From Flavobacterium quisquiliarum (GTDB taxonomy: Bacteria > Bacteroidota > Bacteroidia > Flavobacteriales > Flavobacteriaceae), in assembly GCF_019308285.1 (NCBI RefSeq), contig NZ_WWEM01000039.1, positions 1 through 64,000 of the forward strand: a stretch of 64,000 nt of DNA, in the 5' to 3' direction. The position numbers were made by a program, and so were the translations under genes. Shown in pieces: positions 8,836-17,807 of the stretch (the stretch's first letter is position 1; every line of letters starts with the position of its first letter). Under the pieces are notes generated by a model. It had not been told where the DNA came from. It was given only the letters and a program-made list of their open reading frames with translations, and made no database searches.

Positions 8836-9447
8836 TTAAAAGTCTTTCCCTCTAGTTCCTGTAACTAAGTTAAAGGAATTGATTTTCTGATCTTGTAAAA
8901 TATCCATAATTTTTTTGATTTGTGGATATTCTTCCTTCGCGTCTCCTTTAATAGCAATCTGCAATTCTTTATCATCTAAATCAATTGTAGCTCTTCTAGA
9001 AATAAGAAGCCATTCTTTTAATTGATTGTCTAATGAATCCAAAGGAATTCCAGGTTGATTTGCTTTGGTTCTGTCCGCCGCTTTCATGTCAATGATCTGC
9101 TTTAAACCTGTAACAGGAACACCAAAATCGTCCATCAATGCAAATTTGGTTTTATCGTCTTCAGAGAATTCGATACCATATTTTGCACCAATTCCTTCAA
9201 GAGTTCTTTTACGAATCTCTCTTCCTTTGATGTCAAAAAATACTTTTCCTTTTCCTACTGTAATAATTGCCAAATCAGTATCTGGTAATTTAGTTTGTAC
9301 AGTAGATGCCGGAGTATCTACAGGAAGTGCTTCTGGCACTTTAGCAGTAGCGGTCAAAATAAAGAACGTTAGCAAAAGGAATGCAACATCACACATCGCA
9401 GTCATATCTGTCGATGTCGACTTTTTTTTCATTTTTATTTTAGCCAT
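8836..9447 (-). CDS. exbD: Biopolymer transport protein ExbD (first copy)
   Basis: 203 residues. The N-terminus KKKSTSTDMTAMCDVAFLLL contains the membrane aspartate (CDVAFLL). The periplasmic domain ends IKKIMDILQDQKINSFNLVT. It is only distantly similar to the ExbD encoded next to it, so the pair is an old duplication and not a recent one. The gene follows exbB after 43 bp and belongs to the same operon. Confidence 0.92.
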   Translation of the reverse strand: MAKIKMKKKSTSTDMTAMCDVAFLLLTFFILTATAKVPEALPVDTPASTVQTKLPDTDLAIITVGKGKVFFDIKGREIRKRTLEGIGAKYGIEFSEDDKTKFALMDDFGVPVTGLKQIIDMKAADRTKANQPGIPLDSLDNQLKEWLLISRRATIDLDDKELQIAIKGDAKEEYPQIKKIMDILQDQKINSFNLVTGTRGKDF

Positions 9448-9490
9448 TATCTTTTATTTTATTTTTTTGATAGTAAATATCAAAAATTAA

Positions 9491-10315
9491 TTATTGTCTT
9501 AAACTTCCTCTGAATTTTCTGTAAGTATTAACGATAGTAGTACCAGCCTCATCGATAGAGTAAGTTAAATCGTCAATTTTAGCAGTAAAGAAGTTGTAAG
9601 AAACAATTGCTAAGATAGAAGTAGAGATACCTGTTGCAGTGTTGATAAGTGCCTCAGAGATACCTGTTGCAAGAGCAGCTTGGTCAGGAGTACCAGCAGA
9701 AGCTAACGCACCAAACGCTTTAATCATACCAGATACAGTTCCTAATAATCCTCCTAATGTACCTAAAGATACTAAAGTAGAGATAATAGTCATGTTTTTC
9801 TCTAACATTGGCATTTCTAATGAAGTTGCCTCTTCAATTTCTTTGTGGATTACTTCTGAAGCTTCTTCGCTGTTGAATCCTTCTTTTTTAACATCTTGGT
9901 ATTTTACCAAAGCAGATTTAATTGCATTTGCAACTGAACCTTGTTGTTTGTCACATGAAGCGATAGCAGCCTCGATGTTTCCTTCTTTAATACTTCCTTG
10001 AACACTTTTCATGAATTTGTCAAGGTTAGTTTTTCCAGCAGCTTTACCGATAACAATAAATCTTTCAATAGAAAAAACAACAACCATTAAAAACATACCT
10101 AATAATACTGGTACGATGAAACCTCCTTTATATACTTGTCCTAATGTATTGATTGGATGTCCTGTTTCTGGATTACCTCCTTCGAAGTTCGCAGAATCCC
10201 CCATGATTACTTTCCAAATAAACACCCCTACTAAGATACACGCTACAATAATGATTCCTGTGATCATTCCTCCGCCATTTGAAGTGCTTTCTTTTTTAAC
10301 TTTAACGTTTGCCAT
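9491..10315 (-). CDS. exbB: MotA/TolQ/ExbB proton channel family protein
   Basis: 274 residues. It has an N-terminal helix (about 15-40), a second near 75-95 (GMFLMVVVFSIERFIVI), and the ExbB core pair near 175-245 with TLVSLGTLGGLLGTVSGMIKAF and ATGISEALINTATGISTSI. These are the conserved motifs of the proton channel that powers TonB. It is the first gene of the leftward operon. A possible -7 element TAAATTTG (complement of 10380-10387) lies about 65 bp upstream, although no matching TTG is visible at the usual distance. Confidence 0.93.
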   Translation of the reverse strand: MANVKVKKESTSNGGGMITGIIIVACILVGVFIWKVIMGDSANFEGGNPETGHPINTLGQVYKGGFIVPVLLGMFLMVVVFSIERFIVIGKAAGKTNLDKFMKSVQGSIKEGNIEAAIASCDKQQGSVANAIKSALVKYQDVKKEGFNSEEASEVIHKEIEEATSLEMPMLEKNMTIISTLVSLGTLGGLLGTVSGMIKAFGALASAGTPDQAALATGISEALINTATGISTSILAIVSYNFFTAKIDDLTYSIDEAGTTIVNTYRKFRGSLRQ

Positions 10316-10696
10316 TTTTTTTAATTTTAATAGTTTTAAATAATTTTTATTTTTTAGTTATATTTAACTTGTAGAGGAGCAAATTTATACGTTTAGTTTA
10401 AATAAAAAAACTTTTTTTAATTTAATTGACCGAAATTTAACTTCGATTTAAAAAATATCTCATTAAATTGCCAGCATCATTTTTTAAATAAAACAAAAAA
10501 AAGGACGATAATTAGAAAAATTACAACGTTTTAGTAAATATTCAAAGATTCCTTTGATATCTTCTTAAAAAGCTGCGAAATTTTTTTTTATTAATTTTTC
10601 AATCAAAAAAAGCTTTTTCTTACTAAAAAAAACCACATAAAATGAGCTCAAAAACAAAGCAATACTCATATAACCAACTAAATTACAAATAAAAAA
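10316..10696. other. Divergent intergenic region between exbB and the HerA-like gene
   Basis: 381 bp of very A/T-rich sequence separating two divergent transcripts. The only motif I can support is the TAAATTTG -7-like box on the minus strand at 10380-10387, upstream of exbB. I see no small gene, RNA or hairpin here. Confidence 0.5.
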
Positions 10697-12214
10697 ATGA
10701 ATAAAAAAGACAATTTTATTGCAGATATAAATAACGGATATTCTTCAAAGGGAGACAGCATTATTTTGGGAGGGGCAATCCTTGATGGTGAGCCAATTGC
10801 AGAAGCACATGTAAAGATCCCATTAAAGACTTTAAACCGCCACGGACTTATTGCAGGAGCAACTGGAACTGGTAAAACTAAAACAATCCAAGTGTTTTCA
10901 GAACAATTGTCTAATGCGGGAATTCCTGTTTTAATGATGGACATAAAAGGGGATTTTAGTGGTATTGCAAAAGAAGGAAAAGAAGAAGGTTTTATTACCG
11001 AAAGACATGCAAAAATAAATATACCTTATAATGTAAGCGCATTTCCAGTAGAACTGATGTCTTTATCAAAACAAAGTGGAGTCCGACTTCGCGCTACAGT
11101 TTCTGAATTTGGCCCTGTTTTATTTTCCAGAATCTTAGACCTTAATGATACTCAGGCTGGAGTTGTTGCTGTTATCTTTAAATACTGCGACGACAAACAA
11201 ATGCCATTACTTGATTTAAAAGACATTAAAAAAGTAATCAATTATATTACCGAAGAAGGCAAAGATGAAATCGCCGCTAGTTATGGTAAAATCTCCACTG
11301 CTACTACTGGAACTATTCTTAGAAAAATAATCGAATTGGAGCAACAAGGCGGTGATTTATTCTTTGGTGAATTATCTTTTGAAACCGACGATTTAATGCG
11401 AATTGATGAAAACGGTAAAGGTTACGTAAATATCATCCGCTTGACGGATATTCAGGATAAACCTAAACTGTTCTCTACTTTCATGTTAAGTCTTTTAGCT
11501 GAGATTTATCAAAAAATGCCTGAAAAAGGAGATGCAGAACAACCTGAATTAGTAATTTTTATAGATGAAGCACATTTAATATTTAATGAAGCCAGCAAAG
11601 CTTTGTTAGAGCAAATTGAAACTATTGTAAAATTAATTCGTTCTAAAGGGGTCGGCGTCTATTTTGTAACTCAGAATCCGATGGATGTTCCTAGCGGTGT
11701 TTTGGCTCAATTGGGATTAAAAATTCAGCATGCATTAAGAGCTTTTACAGCAAATGATCGTCAAGCGATTAAAAAGACTGCTGACAATTATCCAACTTCA
11801 CAATATTATAAAACGGATGAATTATTAACGAGTTTAGGAATTGGTGAAGCATTGGTTACAGCACTTAATGAAAAAGGTATTCCGACCCCGCTCGTTGCAA
11901 CCATGATGCGTGCTCCTCAAAGCCGAATGGATATTTTATCTGCTTCAGAAATTGATGAAATAAACGGCAAATCGAAATTGGTTAAAAAATATGCTGAAGA
12001 GATTGACCGTGAAAGCGCTTTCGAAATCCTGACTAAAAAACTAAATGAAGCTGCTGAAGTTGCTTCCCAACAAGAAGAACAAGCTCCAGCTAGATCTTCA
12101 AAATCGGAACCAAGTACGGCTACTGTTGTTGGAAAATCGGTTTTAAAAGTCGTAACCAGCGCTACTTTTATACGAGGTGTTTTTGGCGTATTGAACAAAA
12201 TATTTAAAAAATAA
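10697..12214 (+). CDS. HerA-like / DUF853 ATPase (YjgR type)
   Basis: 505 residues. The Walker A motif GATGTGKTKT is at residues 54-63 and a Walker B with PELVIFIDEAH is near 285-295. Other segments (LMMDIKGDFSGIA and LIRSKGVGVYFVTQNPMDVP) are typical of the DUF853 branch of HerA-like helicase/translocase ATPases, the E. coli YjgR group. The cellular role of this branch is not established; genuine HerA pairs with NurA, and no nurA is nearby. A low-complexity stretch around residues 450-475 precedes a basic C-terminus. It is a single gene between the TonB operon and a composite repeat. Confidence 0.88.
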   Translation: MNKKDNFIADINNGYSSKGDSIILGGAILDGEPIAEAHVKIPLKTLNRHGLIAGATGTGKTKTIQVFSEQLSNAGIPVLMMDIKGDFSGIAKEGKEEGFITERHAKINIPYNVSAFPVELMSLSKQSGVRLRATVSEFGPVLFSRILDLNDTQAGVVAVIFKYCDDKQMPLLDLKDIKKVINYITEEGKDEIAASYGKISTATTGTILRKIIELEQQGGDLFFGELSFETDDLMRIDENGKGYVNIIRLTDIQDKPKLFSTFMLSLLAEIYQKMPEKGDAEQPELVIFIDEAHLIFNEASKALLEQIETIVKLIRSKGVGVYFVTQNPMDVPSGVLAQLGLKIQHALRAFTANDRQAIKKTADNYPTSQYYKTDELLTSLGIGEALVTALNEKGIPTPLVATMMRAPQSRMDILSASEIDEINGKSKLVKKYAEEIDRESAFEILTKKLNEAAEVASQQEEQAPARSSKSEPSTATVVGKSVLKVVTSATFIRGVFGVLNKIFKK

Positions 12215-12220
12215 ACTTTA

Positions 12221-12366
12221 AACCATATAAGTCATATAAGTTTATTTAATAATCAAATTGGAATTTTATATGATTTTCAAAAATAAACCCGACAGATTTC
12301 AAAAATCTGTCGGGTTTATAATTTACACTAAATATATTAAATGAACTTATATGACTTATATGGTTC
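12221..12366. repeat. Nested inverted-repeat element (copy A)
   Basis: Outer arms AACCATATAAGTCATATAAG (12221-12240) and its complement ending CTTATATGGTT (12343-12365) face each other. They enclose a CCCGACAG-type terminator hairpin. A diverged second copy with the same outer arms and an inner CCCGACAG segment lies at 29628-29826. Both right arms run on into CAAAAAATTT just before the end of a leftward gene, here kmo. The element separates the HerA-like gene from kmo. Confidence 0.75.
12284..12318. terminator. CCCGACAG-family terminator hairpin
   Basis: Arms TAAACCCGACAGATTT and AAATCTGTCGGGTTTA around a short loop. It sits between the converging HerA-like gene and kmo, so it can serve both. 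Confidence 0.85.
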
Positions 12367-12373
12367 AAAAAAT

Positions 12374-13717
12374 TTATTTCTTTTGGAGTAACTCTAGAAT
12401 TTTGTTTTCAACTTCTGGGCTGTTCCAAATGTTTTCGATGTTATCGATTCTTAAAACTTCTTCCATAATTCCGTTTTGATAATCTCCAATTGCTAAAGCT
12501 TCGGCATACGGACGATCACTGAAGGTTACTCGGCTGTAAAGCGGAATCCATTTGTCTGGATGTTTATCTGAAAAGACTTTTTCTATTTTCTTTTGCAGCA
12601 AGAATTTCTCATCTGCTGTTTTAGTACTCATTTCTAAGAAATTTCGATACGAAAGTTCTGCAATGGCATCTGCGTTTGGTTTACGTGAAATTTGATATTC
12701 TGCAAAAATCTTTTTCCAATCATCTCCGTACTTTTCAATCATTTCGTTTAAAACCGTGATATCTTCAAAGCCAGCATTCATTCCTTGCCCATAAAACGGA
12801 ACAATAGCATGGCAAGCATCTCCAATTAGAGCGATTTTATTTTCAAAAGTCCACGGAAAACATTTCATGGTTACCAAGGTACTGGTTGGATTTTTGAAGA
12901 AATCATTTGCCAATTCTGGAATTACTTCAATTGAATCTGGAAAATTTTTCTCAAAAAAATCTTCTACCATTTTACGATCTGTAAGTGATTCGAAAGAGTT
13001 TGCTCCTTCAAAAGGCATAAATAAAGTACAGGTAAAACTTCCGTCCAAGTTTGGAAGCGCAATCAGCATGTATTCTCCCCTTGGCCAAATATGAAAAGAG
13101 TTCTTGTCCAGTTTATGTGTTCCATCTGAATTGGCTGGAATATTTAATTCTTTATATCCCATGTTTAAAAATTCCTGAGAATAATTAAACATACTCTGAC
13201 GCTGCATTCTGTGGCGGATTCTAGAAAATGCTCCATCGGCACCAAAAACCATATCAAATTTTCTTTCCTCCCACTCGCCTCTTTCACTTTCTCCAATATG
13301 AAGTGTTGCGTCATTCAGCGTTACATCCCAAACTTTTTGTTCAAAATGAAATTCGGCTCCAGCTGCTTCCGCAAGATCAATCATTTTGCGGTTTAGCTTT
13401 CCTCTTGAAATCGAATAAATAGATTCTCCTTCCTGTCCATAGTTTTGAAAATTCAATTTATCCACTAAATGAATGGCGCGTTTGTCCATCGGAATCGCAA
13501 TCTCACGCACTGAATCTCCAACACCGACAGCATCGAGAGCTTTCCAGCCACGATTAGACATTGCTAGATTAATAGAACGGCCAGAAAAGTTAATCTGACG
13601 AATGTCGGGGCTACGATCATATACATGAACGGTGTGACCAGCTTTTTTTAGATAAATTGCCAGCAGTGATCCTACAAGTCCAGAACCTACAACTGCAATT
13701 TTTAGTGAAGTTTGCAT
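12374..13717 (-). CDS. kmo: Kynurenine 3-monooxygenase
   Basis: 447 residues. An N-terminal FAD-binding Rossmann fold has GSGLVGSLLA (11-20). The second FAD motif reads ALIGDACHAIVPFYGQGMNAGFED (about 295-318), with the GD motif typical of class A flavoprotein hydroxylases. The segment SGRSINLAMSNRGW near residue 46 is characteristic of KMO. The enzyme hydroxylates kynurenine to 3-hydroxykynurenine with NADPH and O2. Kynureninase, the next step, is encoded 13 kb away at 26931-28208 on the same strand. The protein has no obvious C-terminal membrane anchor, unlike eukaryotic KMO. Confidence 0.93.
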   Translation of the reverse strand: MQTSLKIAVVGSGLVGSLLAIYLKKAGHTVHVYDRSPDIRQINFSGRSINLAMSNRGWKALDAVGVGDSVREIAIPMDKRAIHLVDKLNFQNYGQEGESIYSISRGKLNRKMIDLAEAAGAEFHFEQKVWDVTLNDATLHIGESERGEWEERKFDMVFGADGAFSRIRHRMQRQSMFNYSQEFLNMGYKELNIPANSDGTHKLDKNSFHIWPRGEYMLIALPNLDGSFTCTLFMPFEGANSFESLTDRKMVEDFFEKNFPDSIEVIPELANDFFKNPTSTLVTMKCFPWTFENKIALIGDACHAIVPFYGQGMNAGFEDITVLNEMIEKYGDDWKKIFAEYQISRKPNADAIAELSYRNFLEMSTKTADEKFLLQKKIEKVFSDKHPDKWIPLYSRVTFSDRPYAEALAIGDYQNGIMEEVLRIDNIENIWNSPEVENKILELLQKK

Positions 13718-13811
13718 CAGGGATAATCTAATATTGGGTCGTAAAAATAACTAATAATTGTACATGAGCTTTAAAATAACTCAAATATTTGCCCATAAAG
13801 TCCAATATTTA

Positions 13812-13910
13812 GTTGGGCATGTCCCCGCAAAAAAATCGGGGTCGGGCTTTCGGCTATATCTTTTATTCCGTTTCACTTCATAAAAGGATACCGCCTCTAT
13901 CCCTCATGCT
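13812..13910. repeat. Interspersed repeat with hairpins (copy 1)
   Basis: The stretch contains CCCCG...CGGGG and TTTTAT...ATAAAA stem pairs and the phrases 'gctatatcttttat' and 'ataaaaggataccgcctcta'. A related copy lies at 43446-43510. It occupies much of the 302-bp gap between kmo and the GNAT gene, where I see no coding potential. This looks like a dispersed flavobacterial repeat; its function is unknown. Confidence 0.65.
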
Positions 13911-14019
13911 AATCCGTTTTCATAACAAAATCCCGATTTATTCAATTTATTTAGATTTTCAAAAGAACTAATTTAGCTTCAACCACAACGATCTATCTTT
14001 CACTATTAAATTAAAATTG

Positions 14020-14613
14020 ATGAACAGCGAACTTTTACAATCTGAGATTATTCTGGAAAACGAGAAAGTATTATTGATTCCATTTGAGAACGAAAGAAAC
14101 ATCGAACTCAAAGAAATTATTTTTAATGATGAAATCTGGAAATACATGGGAATGTATGTTCGAAACGATCAAGATTTCGAAAACTATATTCAAAGTACAT
14201 TAAAACAAAAAGCAGACGGAATTTGCTATCCTTTTCTAATAATTGATAAAACAACTGACAGCGTTGCGGGAAGTACTCGTTACGGTTATATCAACCATGG
14301 AAGTGAAAAATGTGAAATCGGCTGGACTTGGTACGGCAAAGATTTTCAGGGAACTGGATTAAACAAAGCTTGTAAATATGAGTTGCTGCATTTTGGTTTT
14401 GAACAAATCCAGTTTAGAAGAATCCAATTCAGTGCCGATCTTGAAAACGAAAGATCGCAAAGAGCTATTGAAAATCTGGGCGCTTTAAAAGAAGGTTTGT
14501 TCCGAAACAATTATATCGATTCTCAAGGAAACAGTAGAGATGATGTTTATTATAGTATTATTTTGGAAGAATGGAAAAATACTAAACGAGATTATTTTGG
14601 GGAGTTTGTTTAA
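14020..14613 (+). CDS. GNAT-family N-acetyltransferase, RimJ/RimL-like
   Basis: 197 residues. I take the ATG at 14020; a TTG codon directly before it only adds one residue. The RimL-type acetyl-CoA fold is suggested by EIGWTWYGKDFQGTGLNKAC (binding loop), FRRIQFSADLENERSQRAIENLGA and the end VYYSIILEEW. Family members acetylate the N-terminus of ribosomal proteins or small molecules; the substrate here is unknown. It is followed by an AraC-type regulator 78 bp downstream on the same strand. Confidence 0.83.
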   Translation: MNSELLQSEIILENEKVLLIPFENERNIELKEIIFNDEIWKYMGMYVRNDQDFENYIQSTLKQKADGICYPFLIIDKTTDSVAGSTRYGYINHGSEKCEIGWTWYGKDFQGTGLNKACKYELLHFGFEQIQFRRIQFSADLENERSQRAIENLGALKEGLFRNNYIDSQGNSRDDVYYSIILEEWKNTKRDYFGEFV

Positions 14614-14691
14614 TAAAAACTTATAATTAAAAAAGTGTTATTTTAGTCTGCGATTTAGTTATACAATAAACTAATTAAAGAACAAACTAAA

Positions 14692-15483
14692 ATGAACCTC
14701 TATTCAGAACATTATCTATCTCAAAAAACAGAAAGGTTCATCAATAAGATTTGGTGTCTGGACAACAGCATCGGCGAAAGCCTGATTGAAAACAAACTCG
14801 TTTTACCAAATGGCTGTTTTAATCTCGCCATTGTAACTGGAAACGGAATCGAAGTCCATACGAGTAAAAACAAATACGAAATGAACGAAGGAATTTACTT
14901 CTGTTCTCAAATGACTAATAAAGTTTTAGTTAATATAAAGTCTAAAACTAAAGTCACTATTGTTCAACTTCATGCGTGGACACTTTCGATGTTTCCAAAA
15001 TACGATTTAAGTAATTTTGTAGATTCGATTCTAAAAATTGACGCTTCAGAATTACCTTTTAAAATTGAGATTAATACTGATATTGAAACTTTATTAGAAA
15101 CCATTAATCTTTATTTTGAAGAATTATCCAATACTAATCCAAACAAAAACAGTATTGAAAAAATAGCCGATTTTATTAAATCACACGAAGGCATTTCGGT
15201 TTCTGAAATTAGTTCTACGTTGAAGAGTTCACAGCGTTTATTGCAGATTAAATTTAAAGTTGCGACAGGATTAACCATTAAAAAATACATTCAGATTTTA
15301 AAGTTTAGAAAATCGGTTGACCAAATGGTGAATGCCGATTTAGAAAAGATGAGTCTGACCGAAATCGCTCTTTACAACAAGTACTTTGATCAGTCACATT
15401 TTATTAAAAAATTCAAAGATGTGACCAAAACAACTCCTAAAATGTTCGATCCAACTTCCTATTTCCTTTCTCAGAAAAGATAA
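14692..15483 (+). CDS. AraC-family transcriptional regulator
   Basis: 263 residues. An N-terminal cupin-like sensor (about 1-120) resembles the DUF6597 type. The C-terminal AraC DNA-binding domain (about 155-255) has two helix-turn-helix motifs, the first around SVSEISSTLKSSQRLLQIKFK. The last part, DQSHFIKKFKDVTKTTPKMF, is the family signature. It stands just upstream of the NTF2/beta-lactamase-like hydrolase genes, which makes these candidate targets. That link is inferred only from position. Confidence 0.87.
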   Translation: MNLYSEHYLSQKTERFINKIWCLDNSIGESLIENKLVLPNGCFNLAIVTGNGIEVHTSKNKYEMNEGIYFCSQMTNKVLVNIKSKTKVTIVQLHAWTLSMFPKYDLSNFVDSILKIDASELPFKIEINTDIETLLETINLYFEELSNTNPNKNSIEKIADFIKSHEGISVSEISSTLKSSQRLLQIKFKVATGLTIKKYIQILKFRKSVDQMVNADLEKMSLTEIALYNKYFDQSHFIKKFKDVTKTTPKMFDPTSYFLSQKR

Positions 15484-15566
15484 GATTTCGCTTTTATACA
15501 ATTTTGTGAATTCTGATTGGATTATTTTTGCAAAATCATCAATCAATCAATCAATCATCAATCACA

Positions 15567-17096
15567 ATGAAAATTAATACTTCCTTTTTTCCATTAAAAA
15601 TCTTTTTAGTAGGAATCTTATGTTTGCAATTCCAATTGGGAATTTCTCAGGAACAAAAAAACTCTCCATTGTACAAAACCATTATGACAAAAGACAGTCT
15701 TCTTTTTAATATTGGCTTTAATACCTGTGACATTTCTGTATCCGAAAGCCTTTGTAGCGATCAGTTGGAATTTTACCACGATAAAAATGGGCTTTCTAAC
15801 AAAACGGATTTTGTAAAAACAATGAAAAACGGCTTATGTGCGTCTCCATCAACGTATCAATCTAGAAGAGAACTAATTGACGAAAGCACTAAAATTTATC
15901 CATTATATAAAAATGGGGTTCTGTACGCTGCTTTACAAAACGGAATTCATTATTTCTACGAAAATAAAACAAACAAAGGTGAGCCATTTTTAAAGGAAAA
16001 TGAAAAACTAGTTGGAAAAGCGAGATTTTCCCATCTTTGGGTTTTAGAAAATAATGATTGGAAATTAAAACGAATTTTAAGTTACGATCACCAACCAACC
16101 AACTCTGTAGAAGAAAAAAGTGCTCTTTTTGACAATGAACAGGAAACCGAAAAATGGCTGAAAGAAAACAATGTTCCAACTTTAGGAATCGGAATTATTT
16201 CTGACGGAAAACTAAAACAGGTAAAAGTATTTGGCAAACTCAAAAGAAATGTTTCTGCTCCTTATAATACAATCTGGAATGTGGCTTCGTTAACCAAACC
16301 TGTTACAGCAGTTGTAACCTTAAAATTAATCAGCCAAGGAAAATGGGATTTGGATGAACCCCTTTCGAAGTATTGGACAGATCCGGATATTGCAAAAGAT
16401 CCTTATTTAAAACTGCTAACAACGAGATTTGTCTTGAGTCATCAAACCGGTTTTCCGAATTGGAGATCTAATAATGAATCTAAAAAACTGGATTTCAAAT
16501 TTAAACCGGGAACACAATATCAATATTCCGGTGAAGGTTTTGAGTATTTGAGAAAAGCTCTAGAAAAGAAATTCCATAAGACTTTAGATCAATTAGCATC
16601 TGAATTAATCTTCGAACCTTTAAAAATGAATGATTCTCAATTGGTTTGGAGTGATAAGATTGATCTTTCCAGATATGCCATGAATTATGACAATCAAGGA
16701 AATGCTTACGAACCCACAAAAAACAAAACTGCAAATGCTGCAGACGATTTATTAACGACAATTGAAGACTATGGCAACTTCCTTTGCAGTGTAATGAACA
16801 GTGAAGGTCTAAGCCCGAAAGTTTTTGAGGAGATGATTTCGCATCAGATTTCAACTAAAAAAGATAAATATTTTGGTTTAGGTTTTGAAATCTACGATCT
16901 CGGCAATCAAGATTATGCTTTATCTCACGGCGGTGCAGACAAAGGTGTTCAAACAATTGTTTTTATGCTTCCAAAAACCAAACAAGGTTTAATCATCTTT
17001 ACTAATGTTGATGATGGTTATAAAGTTTATGGAAAGACAATTCAACATTATCTAGGAGAAATTGGAAACCGAATAATTTCCATTGAAACAAAGTAA
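15567..17096 (+). CDS. NTF2-like domain fused to serine beta-lactamase-like hydrolase
   Basis: 509 residues from the ATG at 15567; the frame opens further upstream from a TTG but without a signal peptide. A signal peptide (about 1-27) is followed by an NTF2/DUF4440-like domain (30-180, ending WVLENNDWKLKRILSYDH). The class C beta-lactamase/DD-peptidase domain follows, with nucleophile motif SLTK (NVASLTKPVTAV), YSG in place of the usual YxN, and HGG near the end. The YSG change removes the usual third residue, so activity is uncertain. A TATTTTTG box at 15523-15530 with TTG 16 nt upstream could be the promoter. The free-standing NTF2 gene follows 17 bp downstream. Confidence 0.85.
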   Translation: MKINTSFFPLKIFLVGILCLQFQLGISQEQKNSPLYKTIMTKDSLLFNIGFNTCDISVSESLCSDQLEFYHDKNGLSNKTDFVKTMKNGLCASPSTYQSRRELIDESTKIYPLYKNGVLYAALQNGIHYFYENKTNKGEPFLKENEKLVGKARFSHLWVLENNDWKLKRILSYDHQPTNSVEEKSALFDNEQETEKWLKENNVPTLGIGIISDGKLKQVKVFGKLKRNVSAPYNTIWNVASLTKPVTAVVTLKLISQGKWDLDEPLSKYWTDPDIAKDPYLKLLTTRFVLSHQTGFPNWRSNNESKKLDFKFKPGTQYQYSGEGFEYLRKALEKKFHKTLDQLASELIFEPLKMNDSQLVWSDKIDLSRYAMNYDNQGNAYEPTKNKTANAADDLLTTIEDYGNFLCSVMNSEGLSPKVFEEMISHQISTKKDKYFGLGFEIYDLGNQDYALSHGGADKGVQTIVFMLPKTKQGLIIFTNVDDGYKVYGKTIQHYLGEIGNRIISIETK

Positions 17097-17113
17097 ATGT
17101 TAAATCATAAAAT

Positions 17114-17599
17114 ATGATACCGATGATCAATACATTAGTACTTTTTATGCTGTTTTTAAGCAGACAGGCGCTTGCCTATACGAAAAATGAACACATCCGA
17201 AAAAACCTTTTACATAACGAAATTATCGAAATGGATCATCAACTTTTTGATTATGCTTTTAATCAATGTGATGCTTCTCTTTTTAGAAAAATAATTGCAG
17301 ATGATATCGAATTTTATGATGATCGATATGGATTAAACATCTCTAAAGGTGAAAATGTAAAAGATTTAATTGGCAGACAAACTCGTTTTCAAAAAGTGAC
17401 AAGAAAGTTAAATTTCTGCTCGGTTGAAAAACTAGGTGATTTTGGTGCTTTGCAAATTGGTGAACATACCTTTTTATCTAATGATATTCCGCATTTAACT
17501 GGAAAGTTTATTCATGTTTGGGAACGAAAAGCTAAAAGTTGGAAATTAAAAAGGGTTATCAGTTATGAACACAAAGCCTTTCAGGACAATTTGGATTAA
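17114..17599 (+). CDS. Secreted NTF2-like (DUF4440-type) protein
   Basis: 161 residues with an N-terminal signal-like hydrophobic segment (LVLFMLFLSRQALA). The rest matches the N-terminal domain of the preceding hydrolase. Compare IADDIEFYDDRYGLNISKG with the upstream CSDQLEFYHDKNGLSNKTD, and VWERKAKSWKLKRVISYEH with WVLENNDWKLKRILSYDH. It therefore looks like a free-standing paralogue of that domain. NTF2-like folds are small cone-shaped domains used as enzymes or ligand binders; no catalytic role can be assigned. It is probably co-transcribed with 15567-17096. Confidence 0.75.
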   Translation: MIPMINTLVLFMLFLSRQALAYTKNEHIRKNLLHNEIIEMDHQLFDYAFNQCDASLFRKIIADDIEFYDDRYGLNISKGENVKDLIGRQTRFQKVTRKLNFCSVEKLGDFGALQIGEHTFLSNDIPHLTGKFIHVWERKAKSWKLKRVISYEHKAFQDNLD

Positions 17600-17807
17600 A
17601 TTTTAAAATAAAAGTAAAAAAACTGATTGATTTATGAAACCAAATCAAAAAACGATCGTCTAAACTTTTGAGATCATTAATTTATTACAAGTGAAAAAAT
17701 TGTAATTTAGATTTAAAACACTGAATATCTTTTCATTACAAAGTTTCAATCATCAATCAAAAACGAATCATTTTTATTAATCCAAAATCCATAATTATCA
17801 ATCATTT

